Shown here piece by piece: positions 35,746-47,418 of a stretch of 64,000 nucleotides of DNA (position 1 is its first letter; every line of letters starts with the position of its first letter). A model generated the notes under the pieces. It was not told the DNA's origin. It saw only the letters and a program-made list of their open reading frames with translations, and searched no databases. The stretch is from Datisca glomerata (taxonomy: Eukaryota; Streptophyta; Magnoliopsida; Cucurbitales; Datiscaceae): positions 62,001-126,000 of the forward strand of contig QANY01003937.1 in the NCBI GenBank assembly GCA_003255025.1, given 5' to 3'. The translations under genes and the position numbers were made by a program.

Positions 35746-36255
35746 AACTTGCCGTAATAGGAAAGAAGAATAAAAATAAAAATTTCATCTATGGCAAATG
35801 GATGAGGTCTGAAACTAATATGAAAAGTCCTATATGCACTAAACAATTTTTTGGCAAAGAATAAAGATCAAGAAATTGGCAATTCTAATAATAATGTTAA
35901 GCATAAGTCTCAACAACAATTAGATCAGGAATTAAATATTTAGAAATTTATTACATCTAACTAGAATAATAGCAATATATCTCCTTCTGTTTCTATCAAA
36001 CTTGTTTCTAATAAGTCTAGCTCTAATATTAGTGGTATAGATAATCATTTTATGCTTCGAGTTCTAATAAGACTATGATAACATCTTATTTTCTCATCTG
36101 AAATGATTCTTGTGATAATATGTGTAATCAGAGTAGTAAACTCAAAAGTAAGCGGCCTAGGATGGATTTTGAAAGCAATTGTTTAAATTCTACTGAATAA
36201 GGGGTTGTGATGGCTTACCCTATTAACCTATCACATGATCCATGAGCATATGCTG
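35746..36255 (+). pseudogene. LINE-1 ORF1 C-terminal remnant
   Basis: It continues the zinc knuckle cut at 26679. The next codons supply the final Cys (TCRN), followed by Lys- and Ser/Asn-rich low-complexity sequence with many stops. This is typical of the variable region between ORF1 and ORF2 in plant LINEs. Confidence 0.55.
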
Positions 36256-36970
36256 GTCTAGAATTGTCAAGGTTTGAGTAATAACCTTGCAGTTCTGGCT
36301 TTAAAGGAAAAAATTACCCAATTTAAGCCTGGTATCTTTTGCCTCCTTAGAGAAGAGCTATTAATTTTATCAGTAAATGAAAGTATGACTTTTTTCCATA
36401 TTGTTGAAACATTGGGCTCTCTAGTGGAATTATTTCTTGCTAGAACAATAATATGATGTTGAATAACCTCTCAAATACTAATAATTAAATTGATATGAAT
36501 ATCAAAGAATTGGGTAGAATCACTTTATGGTTCCAGATGTAAAAAAGATAGACGGGCTCAATGTAATAGACTTGTAGATACTAATCAGGGTAGTTCTATT
36601 CCCTAGTTAGTGATTGGTGATTTCAATGAACTCCTCAGTAGTAATGAAAAGTTTGGAGGTAATTTTTTTATTATTTTAAAGCTAGAAGATTTAGTAGTTT
36701 TGTTAATGCCTGTGATTTTATTGATGTCAAAGCCAAGTGTAGCATTTTCACTTGGAGGAATGGTAGGCATGGTGAGGAATTTATCCCAGAATGGTTGGAC
36801 AGACTCCTTATTAATGGTTGTGGGTTTGATAATTTTTCCCATATTGAAGTAAATATCCCTCCTAATCTAGGTTCTGACCATAATATGATTTTGATTTCTC
36901 TTGATAATAAGCATTCTAAGGCTTGTAAATCTTTTAAATTTGAAGCCAAAAGGTTTATTGAAGAGTCTTT
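36256..36970 (+). pseudogene. LINE-1 ORF2 endonuclease remnant
   Basis: The apurinic-type endonuclease that nicks the target DNA starts with NCQGLSNNLAVLALKEKITQ at about 36265 (family pattern WNCRGLGN). VIGDFNELLSSNEKFGG lies at 36610-36660, where the Asp and Asn of GDFN are catalytic or metal-binding. FTWRNGRHGEEF is near 36755 and GSDHNM near 36875 (the SDH motif). It is split over frames with several stops. Confidence 0.8.
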
Positions 36971-39600
36971 ATGATTAGGGTTTTGTAAAGAGCTTATTTA
37001 TTAAGGATTCTAAGGGTGGCATGGGAAGCCTTATTAATAAATTGGAACATGCTAAGGCTGAACTGAAGGTTTGGAATAAAAATGTGTGAGGAAATCCTAA
37101 TTTAAAAATTAACTTATCAAAGGATAAGCTGGTCTCTTTTATTGATGTTAATGAATCTGATAGAATTCTGAAAAATGATATTTCTGTAAAGATTAACAAG
37201 CTCCGGATGCAAGAAGAGTTGTATTAGGGTCAAAGATATAGGAACAAGTGGCTTAAACATGGAGATAGAAATGCTAACTTTTTTCATAAATCTGTTATTA
37301 AGATGAGGATTATTACCAAAATATCTAGACATAAAGATGATAATGGTGTTTGGCATAATGAGGAAAACGAGGTCATTGATATTATTCAGTCCCGCTTTAA
37401 TGATAGTTTTAAAGCTAAACCCTCTTTTAATGTTGAATGAGTTCTTAACTGTGTGAATCCTATTATTAGTAATTCTATTAATGATAATCTCATTGCTGAT
37501 TTATTCTTTGATGAAGTTAAGTGTACATTTTTCGGTCTAGGAGCTGATAAAGCCCCAGGACCCGATGATTTTTCAGGTATGTTTTATCATAGACATTGGG
37601 ATTTTATAAGTAATAACATCTACTTGTTGTTCTTGATTTTTTGGGAATGACACTTCTATCACCTTAATCCCTAAAAATACGACAACCTGAAACCCCTAAT
37701 CAGTTTAAACCTATTGCTCTTTGTAACTCTTCTTATAAGATTAATTTAAAAATTTTAGGAAATAGCTTAAGGAAATATTTTGGCTCATTTATTTCTGAAT
37801 CTCAAGGGGTATTTATCCATGGCAAACATATCCAACATAATTCCCTTATTGCCCATAAATTTTTTTATCATCTTAAAAAGAGAAAAGAAATCTGGCAGTA
37901 GATAGATGGTGGTGCTTAAGACAGACATGTCCAAAGCTATGATAGATTTAGATGAGATTTTCATAACAATTTACTTATAAAAATGGATTTTGATCTCAAA
38001 TTTACTAGATTCATTATGCTATTTGTATCTACCATGAGATAAGATTAATATCAATGGGGCTCATAAAATTAATATATCTCCTAGTAACGGTTTGAGACAA
38101 GAAAAACATTTGTCTCATTATCTTCTACTTCTTATTATTGCCGATTCTCTCTTTAAGTGTATTAACATGACTATTTCTAATGGTTTTATATGTCATATTG
38201 CTCTGAAAAAAAGGTAGCCCCCTCTATCTCATATTTTCCTTGCTGATGATAATATTTTTATCACTAACTCTAACCCCCTATCTTGTAAATATCTTAATTT
38301 GTAAATTAAAAATTATTGTAATGCTTCTGGCCAGGTTGTTAACTTTGATAAGAGTAGTTTATGGTTCACCAAAAATGTTTCTGTTAATAGAAAATATTAT
38401 ATTTCTAATAGTTTTGGTATCAATAATCATAAGAATACTTATCGAGGCCTTCCTATTGATTGGAGTAAATCTAATTTTTCTGTCTTTTATTTTCTTATGG
38501 AGAGAATGGACAAGAAAACTACTTTATGGAAAACTAGTTTGTTGTCCTATGGTGGGAAAGAAATCCTTCTTAAGGTAGTGGCTCAAGTCCTTCCTAATTA
38601 CATAATGAGCATTTTTAAACTCCTAAATATGTTTGTCAAAATCTACAAGCAATAATTATGCACTTTTGGTGGTCTAGAGGGGAAGATTCTATATGTATTA
38701 GTTGGGCCTCTAGTCATAAAATAACCCTAATAAGAATGAGGGTGGGCTTGGCTTTAAGGATTTGGAATGATTCAACATTTATTTATTAGCAAAACAAGTT
38801 TGGGTTCTTCTTAAAAATCATAACTACCTTTGTTTTAAACTTCTTAAGAGCCTCTATTTTCCTAATTATGATTTCATTGAGGTTAAAAAAGGCAAATCTA
38901 ACTCTTGGGCCTGAAAAAGCATGTGGCTAAAGGAAGTTATTAGGAATAATACTTATTGAAAATTTGGGAGAGGATCTTCTATCAATATTTGTCTCAAAAG
39001 TGGGTTCCTTGTTTTGATGATTTATCTATATGTTATATGCCTTCTTTAAATCAAGTCTCTGATATTATATTACCTAACTTTTAATCTATTGAATAAAACA
39101 CTAGTGGAGTCTGTTTTCCCCTCTTAGATTGTTAAAAGTATACTAGCTATTCCTATTTCTTATAATGCTTCTTTGGATTCTCTTATGTGGCCTAGTAAGA
39201 AGGGTGATTTTACTGTGAAGTCTTGTTATCATTTTTTTCATAATCAAGCTACTAAGAATCCCATCATTTATTGCTCCAGTCACAACCGAATAATGCATGG
39301 TATGAAGTTTATTCTTTATGTATACAAATAGGATGGTAAGGACTCTTAGAAATGTGCTTTTTGAATAGAACATAAAGTTGGTAGATAGTTATGTAAAACT
39401 CTCCATATGAAATGTTTGATCTTAGGAGGTATAGAAGAGAAACAATGAAAAATCTTCTGCTTTAGAGTCTGAATGTTTCCTAATCTTTGACATTTTCTCT
39501 TGAATCTAGGAGGTTAAAGAGATTTCTTATTCTTTTGTTGTGATGAGTTGGGAACTATGGAAGGAAAGAAACATCTTTGTGTTTCAGAAAAGAGCATGCA
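36971..39600 (+). pseudogene. LINE-1 ORF2 reverse transcriptase remnant
   Basis: The RT of non-LTR elements copies the RNA at the nicked target. LGADKAPGPDDFSG is at 37537-37578, QFKPIALCNSSYK near 37705 and GLRQEKHLSHYLL near 38090. The catalytic ADD at 38239-38250 reads LADD, where FADD is usual. YGGKEILLK near 38550 and LPNYIMS near 38595 follow, then a poorly preserved zf-RVT region. The order and motifs are those of plant L1 elements. Many stops are present. Confidence 0.82.
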
Positions 39601-39706
39601 CCATATTTCTACTTCAATAATCGTGAGTAAAAATGGCAAAGATTATCTTGATTCGAAGAAATCGTACCTTATAGAAGCTCTGTTTTTCCCAGATGTCCTC
39701 ATATCG

Positions 39707-40852
39707 TGATAATTTTGATGATGACAAATAATACGTAGACTAATATTTTCAAGAGTGCAGGAAATTGTTATGGAAAATAATTCAAGGGCATGAAAATTGG
39801 GAATCACGAAGAAAATTATTTTATTTCCATGTAATTTTTATGTTTAGAAGCTCATTCATTTTATTTACTTTTTAATTGCTCAAAAATATATTAGGATACC
39901 CAACTCTTGGCAGAATTATCCTAGTCTCATAAGATGTTATTATATCCCCATAACCAAACGTTAGAATTGATTTTTTTTTTCAAATACTTAATTGAGGCCC
40001 TAACCGATATTTTAACAAGACTGACCCATGCTCCATTTCAGAAAGAAAATGCATAGACGTGAACCTGAATGAACCTGGATGTGAGATTGCCTTGGACAAG
40101 TCTAACTTATCTTTTAGAGGGGTCCGACCTCTCTTGGGTAAGTCTAACCTGACTAGGAAAACATGTATAACCCTTCCTTTATTTTCCTTATCTTGTGCCA
40201 AGACTAACCTAAGCTAAACAAAGGGTCAGACCCTTTTTCGTCTTGTTCACGCCTATATAAAGCCTTCCCTTCATCATTCTTTTCAACATACTTCAAGCTA
40301 TCATCTCTTATATCTCTCTTGAGCTTTTCTCTTTCTTAGAAAATATTTTTGAGCCTTAATCTGCAAATATCTTAGAGTGAGTCAGATTGTTTTTGTTGAG
40401 CATATAGAAGAGATTCTACTCTAAAGAGAATACTATTTATAAGAGATTTATGGATCTCAATGAGCTTCATTTTCAAAGTCTGATTGGTACCACAAATCAA
40501 TAGGAATTGTAAAAGGTTTGGTCTTCTCCCTCAAGAAGATCGTGAGGAAAAAATCTTCAAGATGAGATCTTTGGAGCGTGGACGTAGGGATAGGTTTTCT
40601 CGAATCACGTAAACATACTGTCATATCTCTTCCCTACCCTCTTTATTTTTGCACTTAATATTTCACATCGTTATTATATTGATTTATTTATTTATTCTAC
40701 GCATTTAAGTTTCCGCACATTTATTTAATTACGTAATTATTTTTATTGTTTAATCGTTTATTTTTATCATTATTTATTTCAAGTAATTTTTTTAAAAATA
40801 TTAAAATATTTATTTAAACTCTTTTTTTAGACGGTGTCATATTCATCCTACA
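39707..40852 (+). mobile_element. Solo LTR-3 inserted in LINE-1
   Basis: It begins TGATAATTTTGATGATGACA, like the LTR start of SIRE/Maximus-type copia elements (TTTTGATGATGACAAA), and ends CATCCTACA. TATCG (39702-39706) and TATCA (40853-40857) are a probable 5-base duplication. Near 40590 it carries GTGGACGTAGGGATAGG, also typical of such LTRs, and a TATATAA near 40252. It separates the LINE-1 RT from its RNase H. Confidence 0.75.
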
Positions 40853-41440
40853 TATCAAAGGTCACCCACTTCATCTTCCTAGTTTTGAGTAGTCGCGGCG
40901 GTGTTTAGGGTCTTGCAATGCCGCTCACTCGATTTCATCTAAGGAAAGTAGTTTAGGGATTGTTTTGCGTTGCAAGTTGGGGGAGTTAATCTTCTTTGTG
41001 GGTCGTTGGGTTTGGGCCTTCTCCGTTACCTATGGGGAAATTTAAGCCGTCAAAGAGGCCATTAGTTGGGCTGTTTCTTCAGGCTGGAATTGTGCTTATT
41101 ACTTCAAACTCTAAGCAAGCCATATCTCTTGAACTAAATCTAATACTTGTCCTGATTGGAGATATCTGGGCCTTATTGGTGAAGTCCATAACTTGTTATT
41201 TGGTTCAAATCTTAATTTTCAATTAGTTTGGGTTAGTAGAGAATTTAATACTATTGTTGACACTCTTGCTATGAACAGTCTAGGTTAGAACAGTGTTAAT
41301 GTTAGTAATTCTCACTACTTTAGCTTTTTATCTAGGTTTTGTGAGGCTGATAAATCTTTTGTATTAGATGGTTTTAAACTTCCTAAACTCTTTCTCTTTT
41401 GTTGTTTATATATTTGGTTATGATTTTGATTAAAAAAACC
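40853..41440 (+). pseudogene. LINE-1 RNase H domain and 3' end
   Basis: Readings GLGIVLRCKLGELIFFVGR (about 40955-41010), EAISWAVSSGWN (about 41055-41090) and LVWVSREFNTIVDTLAMNSL (about 41224-41284) match the RNase H domain at the C-terminus of plant LINE ORF2. The last motif corresponds to the REGN...AD-LA end. A 3' tail with TTGTTTATATATTTGG and a short A-run near 41432 follows. Confidence 0.72.
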
Positions 41441-41454
41441 TTAAACTTAAATGG

Positions 41455-43011
41455 TTCATTTGGATAAGTAAAAGTAGTTTTAATCAAATTCATCATACGC
41501 GCATTTTATAAGTTTCTTGTCGTTTATTTTACTTCTAAAATTAATTTTAAAATAATCAGTTGAAGGATATATTTTGTTGAATTCGATATTTTTTATTAAA
41601 TTATTAAACTACCCATTTGAGTTTTTACACTAAATATGTGGGTGAATTTGCTTACTCGACTAAGGTTTTTAAGGAACTAATTATATTTTACTCTAAGACA
41701 AAAACGAAACTAAATTTTTTTTGTCAAACCCAACATCTTGGCTACCAAAGAAGGATTGAAGAAAACTTTTATAACCCAGGTTGGTTTGTATTGAGACTTA
41801 ATCTATCATTAAATCACTCAAAAAGTCACATAAATTAAGTTTCGATACTGGTACATAAAAAAGGAAGCAAAAACTTTTGAGGGGCAAATAGGTTATTTAT
41901 TGGATAGTAATAATACCAAAGGTTGAAAAGAAGCAGATAAGATGAAGATAGAAAATCTCAGAGAAAAGTTAATAAAATTAAGTAAAGCCCTAGAGCATGC
42001 TTTGCTGACACAGGCATAGTGGAATGAGAAAGACATAGCTAGTGGGTAGCAATGTTTTTTGTTTACCAATGCCCTTCTATTATTTTAATCCTTTCATTTG
42101 AATATAAATTTTCGTTATATCCCGCAGACAGCGGTTATTAATGCTTCACAGTCCCACAACTAGCTCTCTCCTACCAATATATACTATCAATCCTATATAT
42201 ATATATATATATGGTGAAAAACTCTATGCTACTGAAAATGTTTTGCATATAACATAACACTACTATAATTTAATAATACATGTAATTTGAGATCATTACA
42301 CATGGTGTTTTGTTGAAAATATATATTTAACTTATTTGTTTATTTATCAAACGTGATTTATGTGGCACTAACAAAAATGTCAGCTCATAGTGAGGATGCG
42401 TATCATATTGCTAATGATCATTTAATCAATAAATGGGTGAATAATAAATCATATGTCAAAAGAACATGTTATGGTAAAAAATATCCTATAATATCATACA
42501 TATGAACCATATATAAGAATGCGGAATTAAGTATCCTAGTTAGTTGGATTTTAGGAGACATTAAATAATTAAAAAAATAATTTAATTATATGATGTCAAG
42601 AAATAATCTTAAAGACGATATATATTATAAACTCATAATAGTAATGAGTATACATTACAATTTTTTTGTACCCATCTAATAATTACTTACATAAAAGAAC
42701 TAATGCAAAAGAAGCATAAAAGAGACGAAAGTCAAAGAGTACTCTATGGTCAGTGCAAAAGGTGAAGAGCTCGAAGATTCAGAAGCAAAATAACAAATAT
42801 TAGAAGGTTCATTAATCAAGGAATTAGAGGTCATGTGCTCAGACCCATAAGACAAGGAAAGCTCCAAACTTCTATGTCTTCTCTTTCTTACATTCCAATC
42901 AAGTTTATCAACACACACATCACTCTATTTCCCTGGGTTTCCTTTTTGGTCTGAAGACTGCTAAAACGTGCTACTAGATTATAACATTTTCTTCACAAAT
43001 ATCTTGGTGTG
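41455..43011. other. Non-coding interval upstream of the CLE gene
   Basis: It probably includes the promoter and 5' untranslated region of the CLE gene. A TA microsatellite lies at 42194-42212 and TATA-like AATATATAC near 42177. A pyrimidine-rich stretch with CAACACACACATCACTC (42910-42926) directly upstream looks like a plant leader. No other gene recognised. Confidence 0.5.
42194..42212. repeat. TA dinucleotide microsatellite
   Basis: Nine and a half TA units after TCC and before TGG. It could double as a TATA-like element but is about 800 bases upstream of the CLE start. Confidence 0.9.
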
Positions 43012-43302
43012 ATGAGAAGAACAAGAGGAAGCAGACATTTTTATGGAGGTAGAGCTACAATTTTACTACTATTATGGGTGACCATTCTAGTTTTCTCTAG
43101 AGAAAGTTGGTGTTTGGATTTTGAAGAAAGAATAATTACATCTCCTCCAAGGAAAACTCGTTTCTCTACAGATCAAAAGGTGTTGTCTCATGCTCCTGCA
43201 AGCTCTCCATCTCCATATAAAGACATAAATGGAGATCAAGCTGACCTTTACAATGACGAGAAGAGAAGAGTACATACGGGTCCAAACCCACTTCACAACT
43301 AG
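43012..43302 (+). CDS. CLE family signalling-peptide precursor
   Basis: A single-exon gene for a 96-residue secreted precursor. It has a basic start (MRRTRGSRHF), a hydrophobic signal segment (ATILLLLWVTILVF, about residues 15-28) and a variable middle rich in Ser, Pro, Lys and Asp. The dodecapeptide RRVHTGPNPLHN (43264-43299) directly precedes the TAG stop. This matches the CLE consensus RxVxxGPNPxHN. Mature CLE peptides bind receptor-like kinases outside the cell and control meristems and vascular tissue. Of the Arabidopsis peptides I remember, CLE22 (RRVFTGPNPLHN) is closest. The usual Pro at position 4 is not present (residue 4 is His), while Pro 7 of GPNP is kept. The start is the first ATG; the preceding GTG is not a plant start. 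It is intact and the only convincing host gene here. Confidence 0.9.
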   Translation: MRRTRGSRHFYGGRATILLLLWVTILVFSRESWCLDFEERIITSPPRKTRFSTDQKVLSHAPASSPSPYKDINGDQADLYNDEKRRVHTGPNPLHN

Positions 43303-44947
43303 TGAAATTGGAACCATTGGTAGGGATAACTTTTCTACTATTAAAAATTATTTGCTTTAAATGTTGCTTAATTTGATTTTAATTTCAATTCCAAAGAACT
43401 AGAGCATAAGACTAGCATTTTCTCAGCAAATTAATTTGTATGTAAGAGAGTAGTATGGTAGAAGGAAAGAGTAAATGAGGAGGCTAGTGTTGATGCTCTT
43501 GTTTCTTCTGTAGTTTCTGTACCTTTTCTGTTACAATTCATTGTGTTTAAATGAAATTACCTGTATTTATCCTTCTTCATATGTACTTAGTTAATTAATT
43601 TCTTTGATTCTCTTTTTCTTTCCTTTTCTTTTTCTTGGCATTTCAAGCCTTAATAATTCCCCCCTCTGACAATATCAAGCAATATTCATAATAATTTAAA
43701 GTGGTAGAGTTGAGTTGGTAATGATGATTATCAATTTTCTTTCAATCTGAATACCTCTGAGTATATATTATCATTGAATTTTAACTTGTTTTTTTATTCA
43801 GTCTGAAATAATTATCATCAAATTATCTATGTTAATTCCCTTTTTTCTCCAAATATGAAGCATTTTGCTAGACTCCAGTGGGGGCTGGAGAAGATTGTTT
43901 AAGTTTTTTTAGAAATAGTATAGAAACATCATTCAGTACCTAAATTGGGAAACACAAAGCGGAGATTACTATTTTGGCGGGCACAAGTTTTGGTTAATTT
44001 TATGCTTTTTATTAATAAATAAAACTACATTATTTCTTTTATTATGAAGAGTAGTAATCCAAAAATTAAAAGAAAAAGAAATGGTCTAATTTGGAGTGCT
44101 ATTTGTTCATTGTAAATTGTAGCGTTTGTTTGTTTGTTTTTACAAATTGCCCACATTCCTCTACTAAAAATCTGTCATAAATTGCTCGCGTGTTTATGTG
44201 TTTGTGTGCGCGTGCTCGTATGATTTACATTCATTGTTTAGTTTAAAAATCACTAATTTAGATGATTTATAAAAGGTTTTATATTACATGATTTGCATAA
44301 ATGTGTAATAAACTGTCTGTTTTCTATGTATTCAAAACTACCGGATTCGTACACTAAATGGTTTAGTTGTAAACGTACTAAATAGTTATGTAATTACGTT
44401 TTATTTCTTTTTCTTTCACGAATTTAATCCATATTTTTGAAATCAGCGCAACCTAATTAAAATCTTTATACAATATTTAAAATCAATATATCGTAAAAGT
44501 CCCATTTAAAATCTTTCTTGCATTGAGCGGCAGATGATCCTAGTCATTAATCAAATAGGAAATTCGATACCATTATCACTAGTAGAGCATGAGATCGATT
44601 GACGTCCCATTTAGTGTGTGGAGGAAGATTTGCAATTGTTTGATAATTTATCAATTAAAAATAATATAGACAACTTTTTAACGATTAGTGGCCAGGTGAT
44701 TTATTTTTGACATTTTATATCTTAATAAATACATAATTTTACACCTGAAAACGGGGTTTTGAACTATTTTACCGAGACTAGATACAAAATTTTATCCGTC
44801 CACAACTACTCTAATCTAAAAGAAAAGAGTTTGAGGTAACAATATCTAAATCTTATATGTGATCAATAAAAATAAAAACTGAAGAATTAGTTTTGAAATA
44901 AAAAGAATATATTTGGTAATGGGGATCTTTAATAGAGAGAGATGAGC
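43303..44947. other. Non-coding interval downstream of the CLE gene
   Basis: It probably begins with the CLE 3' untranslated region: AATGAA-type poly(A) signals lie near 43551 after a T-rich stretch. No ORF or repeat of note is seen. A low-complexity TGTTTGTTTGTTTTT lies near 44126-44140 and a GTTTATGTGTTTGTGTGCG run near 44191. Confidence 0.45.
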
Positions 44948-44952
44948 ATTAA

Positions 44953-45199
44953 TGAAGAGGTAGAACTAAATATGAAAGAAATTGAGAAAGTTGGACGAAG
45001 AAGAACATGATAAGGAAGAAAGAAAGAAGCAGTTGAAGAGAAAGAAATCAAGAAAAAGAAAATTGATAAATTTTTTTATTATTTCCAACAATAAAAAAAC
45101 TCATACACCTACACCACTATATAGCCAGAAAAGGGCAGTTACAAAACCTAAAACTAAACCTCCAATAATTAACAGATTAACCACTAATTACAGTTAACA
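44953..45199 (-). repeat. Copia-3 3' LTR
   Basis: On the minus strand it begins TGTTAACTGTAATTAGTGGT after the purine tract TTTACGGGAGGA (plus-strand primer). It shares the GA-rich stretch and the TATAGTGG/TATAAAGTGG region with 49571-49841. Confidence 0.85.
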
Positions 45200-45329
45200 T
45201 CCTCCCGTAAATTGATGCCAAGAGTAAAAGACATCAGTTTGTTTCTTAAGAAAACAAAACGAGGTGTGCATAACAATTAGTAAATAGATCTGCAAGCTAA
45301 TATTCAGATTGAACATGTTGAACTTAAAG

Positions 45330-46760
45330 ATCTCTCTTGATAACCTTCATCCAAATAAAATGAAAGTCTACTTCAACATGCTTAGTACGTGCATAGAAGA
45401 TCGGGGTTTGAAGCAAGAGCAATAGCAGACGGATTGTCACAATACAGAATAGTAGGTTTTGGTAGATAGAAGTGCAGATCACATAACAGTTGTCTTCCCC
45501 AGGACAAGTCAGTTGCATTGTTGGCAAGAACTTTATATTCAGCTTCTGTAGAAGATCGAGCAATAGTTGGTTGCTTCTTTGCACACAATGAAATTAGATT
45601 ACTGCCCAGGGAAACAATGAAACCAGTTGTAGATCTCCTATCTGAAGGACCACCTGCCCAATTTGCATCGCCAAAGGCCTGCAAAGTCAAAGAACCAGGT
45701 TTAAATAGAATACCATTGGATATAATACCTATAATAAGAATCCTCTTAACAACAACATAATGAGCAGTAGTAGGAGCATGCATAAATTGACAAACCATGT
45801 CGACAACTAAACTAATATCAGGTCTACTGAATGTTAAATATTGCAAAGACCCTACAACACTCCTATATTCAGTGATATTAGATAGAGGAAAGCCAACATG
45901 ACTATATAAAGGAGACTTAGTAGAGTAGGGAGAAAAACCGGGTTTGACATTAACCATTCTTGCCTAATATCATATGTATACTTATGCTGGTTAATAAAAA
46001 TTCTAGAATCAGATCTAGTTAGCTCAAAGCCTAAAAAATACTTTGAAGTTCCTAAATCAGCCATATCAAATTTTGTTTGAAGATAAAATATCAGATTATT
46101 AATGTAGGCAGTGTCGGTACCTGTGATAATAATGTCATCAACATAAAAAAGAAGATAGGTTATACCTTGATGATCAACTTTGACAAAGAGAGATGAATCA
46201 TCATTGGAAGAACATAAGCCAAGAGTAAGGAGATGAGAAGTAAAAGTGTCAAACTAGGCTCGAGGAGCCTTTTTCAAACCATACTAAGACTTATGCAATT
46301 TACAAACACGATTGGGAAATGTAGGGTGCACAAAACAAGGAGGTTGAACCAAGTAAACTTTTTCATTAAGATGACCATGTCAAAATACATTCTTCACATC
46401 TAATTGTCTTAAAGGCAATGATAATGAGCAAAAAAAGCATGACTCTAACAATAGGTTTCTTAATAACTAGACTAAATATTTCATGATAATCTAGCACAAG
46501 TTCTTGATGAAAGCCCTTGGACACAAACTTGGCTTTATGTCTTTCCCCTATGTCATCATGGTGATATTTGACCCTATAAACCCATTTACAGCCAACTAAA
46601 TTCTTGTTAGGAGGATGGGGAACTAAGGTCCATGTATTCTAATCTAAGAGAGCATTGTATTCATCCTTCATAGCAGCAATCCATCTAGGAGATTTAGATG
46701 CAAAAGTGAAGGAGGTTGGTTCTGGTTCTTGACGAATATGTGAAGAGAGTTAAACATGCT
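45330..46760 (-). pseudogene. Copia-3 reverse transcriptase and RNase H remnant
   Basis: The RT catalytic YVDD is intact (minus strand, 46134-46145), within a reading LLFYVDDIIITG. Fragments FELTRSDSRIFINQHKYTYD (about 45970-46030) and YRSVVGSLQYLTFSRPDISL follow. RNase H in 45382-45957 has FGDANWAGGPSDRRSTTGF, SSTEAEYKVLAN and YCDNPSAIALASNP. An open frame of 191 codons covers the end of RT and most of RNase H. A frameshift lies near 45950 and stops occur in the N-terminal RT. Confidence 0.85.
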
Positions 46761-47418
46761 TCTTGCTTATAGCAGATTTAGAACGTGTTATCATTTGGTG
46801 TGTGTTGGTTGGAGGAGGAGAAATAACAATATTAGAAGGTGGCATAAAAGAAGAAGGACGATCTATGTTAATATCAATGTTTAAAGCGTGAGAGAGATCA
46901 AGGAAGGAGGTGGACCTAATGGGTTGAGAAGGAACCAAGGTAGTGACAGTAGGATCAATAGAAGATGCATGACCATTATTATTATCATTGAAAGTAGTAT
47001 GAATGATAGAGTTATCATGTAAAGCAAGTTTAAGAGAATGATCAGGCAAAACAGTAATATTAGGTGATGCAATACGACTGGGTTGTGCAGTGGGTAAATT
47101 TACAGATTCAAAATCTATATTAGTAGTAAAAATGAGTTTATGCAGTAAAGAAAGTGAAATATTTGTATCAGTATTATTCATCACAGACTGCACAATATTA
47201 CAGGCATTATGAGATGTAGATTTCTTAGTAGTAAATGGGAAAACACACTTATAAAAAATCACATGCCTACAAGTATATGTTCTGCTGTAAAAGAGGATCA
47301 TAACAAAGATAACCTTTAAAATGAAACGGATAGCGTAGAAAAATGCATGAGTTGTTTTATATTGTAATTTATTAGTGTTATATGACTTTAAGAGAGCTAT
47401 AATCAGGTTGACAATCAA
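46761..47418 (-). pseudogene. Copia-3 integrase C-terminus and linker
   Basis: A 222-codon open frame (46750-47418). Its first part continues the integrase C-terminal region in the wrong frame. The second part is a Ser/Thr/Pro/Asn-rich linker ending in THQMITRSKSAISKKHV, the conserved junction before copia RT (usually HxMxTRSKxGI). Confidence 0.75.

Larger units (their letters stand above)
25697..41440 (+). mobile_element. LINE-1: plant L1-type LINE interrupted by Copia-2 and a solo LTR
   Basis: The segments 25697-26679, 35746-39706 and 40853-41440 read as one LINE: a pyrimidine-rich 5' region, ORF1 with a DUF4283-like domain and zinc knuckle, ORF2 with endonuclease, RT and a C-terminal RNase H, then a short A-run at 41432-41438. 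Without the insertions the length is about 5.5 kb, normal for a plant L1. TTGAACTTAATG at the left and TTAAACTTAAATGG at the right may be a decayed target duplication, which sets these uncertain borders. Stops are frequent. Confidence 0.75.

Noticed and set aside
42700..42918. 72-codon minus-strand ORF upstream of the CLE gene
   Set aside because: It overlaps the likely CLE promoter and leader, has low-complexity Ser runs and no recognisable domain.
43009..43011. GTG start one codon before the CLE ATG
   Set aside because: Plant nuclear genes start at ATG; the ATG at 43012 is used.
43087..43317. 76-codon ORF antisense to the CLE gene
   Set aside because: Shadow of the CLE coding sequence with no features of its own.
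44982..45197. 71-codon Lys-rich plus-strand ORF
   Set aside because: It lies inside the GA-rich 3' LTR of Copia-3; the composition comes from the LTR.
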